Origin: Clostridiales bacterium UBA1389
Lineage (GTDB): Bacteria > Bacillota > Clostridia > Oscillospirales > CAG-382
Reading direction: 5' to 3'
Assembly (NCBI GenBank): GCA_002305335.1
Contig: DBQR01000026.1
Coordinates: 1-32,121, forward strand
Length of the DNA: 32,121 nt
Position numbers and translations under genes: made by a program. This document shows, one piece after another, positions 31,868 to 32,121 of this stretch; within the stretch, counting starts at the first letter, position 1; each line of letters starts with the position of its first letter. The notes under the pieces were generated by a model. The model saw nothing but the letters and a program-made list of their open reading frames with translations, ran no database searches and was not told where the DNA came from.

Positions 31868-31972
31868 AAATCCAGCTATCACTGGATAAAATTCTCCCTT
31901 TTCACCCCAATAACACGCCCCGTAGGGGAGCGATTGTCAGATAGCGGAAAGGTAATCCGCCTGAAGCGGAAT
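31868..31972. repeat. Cluster of hairpins before the tRNA promoter
   Basis: Three local stems are visible: ATCCAG/CTGGAT (31870-31887), CCCC-GTA-GGGG (around 31918-31928) and TCCGC/GCGGA (around 31955-31970). GCTATC near 31875 can pair with GATAGC near 31942, enclosing the middle stem. The CCCCGTAGGGG unit resembles another hairpin repeat common in Clostridia. No ORF is seen, and no promoter drives the cluster itself. It may be repeat debris or a small structured RNA. Confidence 0.45.
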
Positions 31973-32009
31973 AAATAAAATTTTGAAGCGTTACAAATAA
32001 AATTCCCTA

Positions 32010-32038
32010 TTGATTTTTTAATAATGCGGGTGTATAAT
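32010..32038 (+). promoter_or_regulatory. tRNA promoter
   Basis: TTGATT (32010-32015), 17-nt spacer, TATAAT (32033-32038), 15 nt before the tRNA 5' end. Confidence 0.85.
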
Positions 32039-32053
32039 AAATCCCGCAAATAC

Positions 32054-32121
32054 GGAGGCGTAGCTCAGTTGGTCAGAGCGCACGGTTCACATCCGTGAGG
32101 TCATGGGTTCGAGCCCCCTCG
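32054..32121 (+). tRNA. tRNA-Val (CAC), truncated by the window end
   Basis: Acceptor GGAGGCG (32054-32060), D stem GCTC/GAGC, anticodon stem CACGG/CCGTG with loop TTCACAT giving anticodon CAC, variable loop AGGTC, T loop TTCGAGC. The T stem ATGGG/CCCCT has one internal T-C mismatch. The last visible bases CG begin the 3' acceptor strand; roughly 8 nt including any CCA are outside the window. Confidence 0.88.

Overview
The window reads as a low-to-mid-GC, strictly anaerobic Clostridia-type chromosome, probably an uncultured gut or rumen Oscillospirales-like lineage. Support comes from the phoH-ybeY-era-recO-mutS2 run, strong purine-rich Shine-Dalgarno sites, sigma-A promoters of the TTGACA-N16/17-TATAAT type, a flavodiiron protein/desulfoferrodoxin/rubredoxin set, a DUF6774-like small protein, and dispersed hairpin repeats of a kind common between genes in this group. 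The genus assignment is an inference; no rRNA is present.

Layout. 1-1.8 kb: a repeat hairpin and a minus-strand solute-binding lipoprotein whose promoter carries a 22-bp palindrome. 1.88-7.33 kb: a tight housekeeping operon (phoH, ybeY, era, recO, mutS2). It meets a minus-strand ArsB/CitM-like permease tail to tail, with overlapping stop codons. 8.7-10.8 kb: a secreted lipoprotein with ADP-ribosylglycohydrolase, PKD-like and discoidin-like domains. 10.85-11.08 kb: a self-contained ~200-nt structured RNA with its own promoter and terminator. 11.16-13.44 kb: a small XRE regulator and a 7TM-degenerate GGDEF-EAL protein. 13.7-15.1 kb: an FAD oxidoreductase converging on a 54-aa protein found by hand translation. 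15.25-17.03 kb: fprA-dfx-rubredoxin, an O2/superoxide defence operon with a possible PerR box. 17.1-25.5 kb: a small membrane protein and a complete oligopeptide-type ABC transporter operon (oppA-oppB-oppC-oppD-oppF, minus strand). In this operon OppC carries a ~385-residue extracytoplasmic insert with internal repeats, and OppA carries a ~165-residue insert. 25.5-27.3 kb: a membrane protein and a PHP-domain phosphoesterase. 27.5-31.7 kb: a two-gene biosynthetic operon. 31.7-32.1 kb: repeats, then a tRNA-Val(CAC) cut by the window end.

The most interesting locus is the SDR plus a 1099-aa acyl-adenylating ligase-ACP-alpha-oxoamine synthase fusion. On one polypeptide it carries the three activities needed to activate an acyl chain, hold it on a phosphopantetheine arm and condense it decarboxylatively with an amino acid. 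The SDR is placed to reduce the resulting 2-amino-3-ketone. This is the logic of sphingoid-base synthesis and of polyketide-linked oxoamine synthases, in a lineage not usually credited with sphingolipids. The other items worth following are the expanded Opp transporter and the structured RNA upstream of the XRE/EAL pair.

Several starts were moved from the longest reading frame to the one with a Shine-Dalgarno site: 1700, 8789, 15248, 16466, 16873, 17352, 21796, 25324 and 27538. No CRISPR array, insertion sequence, prophage or frameshifted gene was seen.
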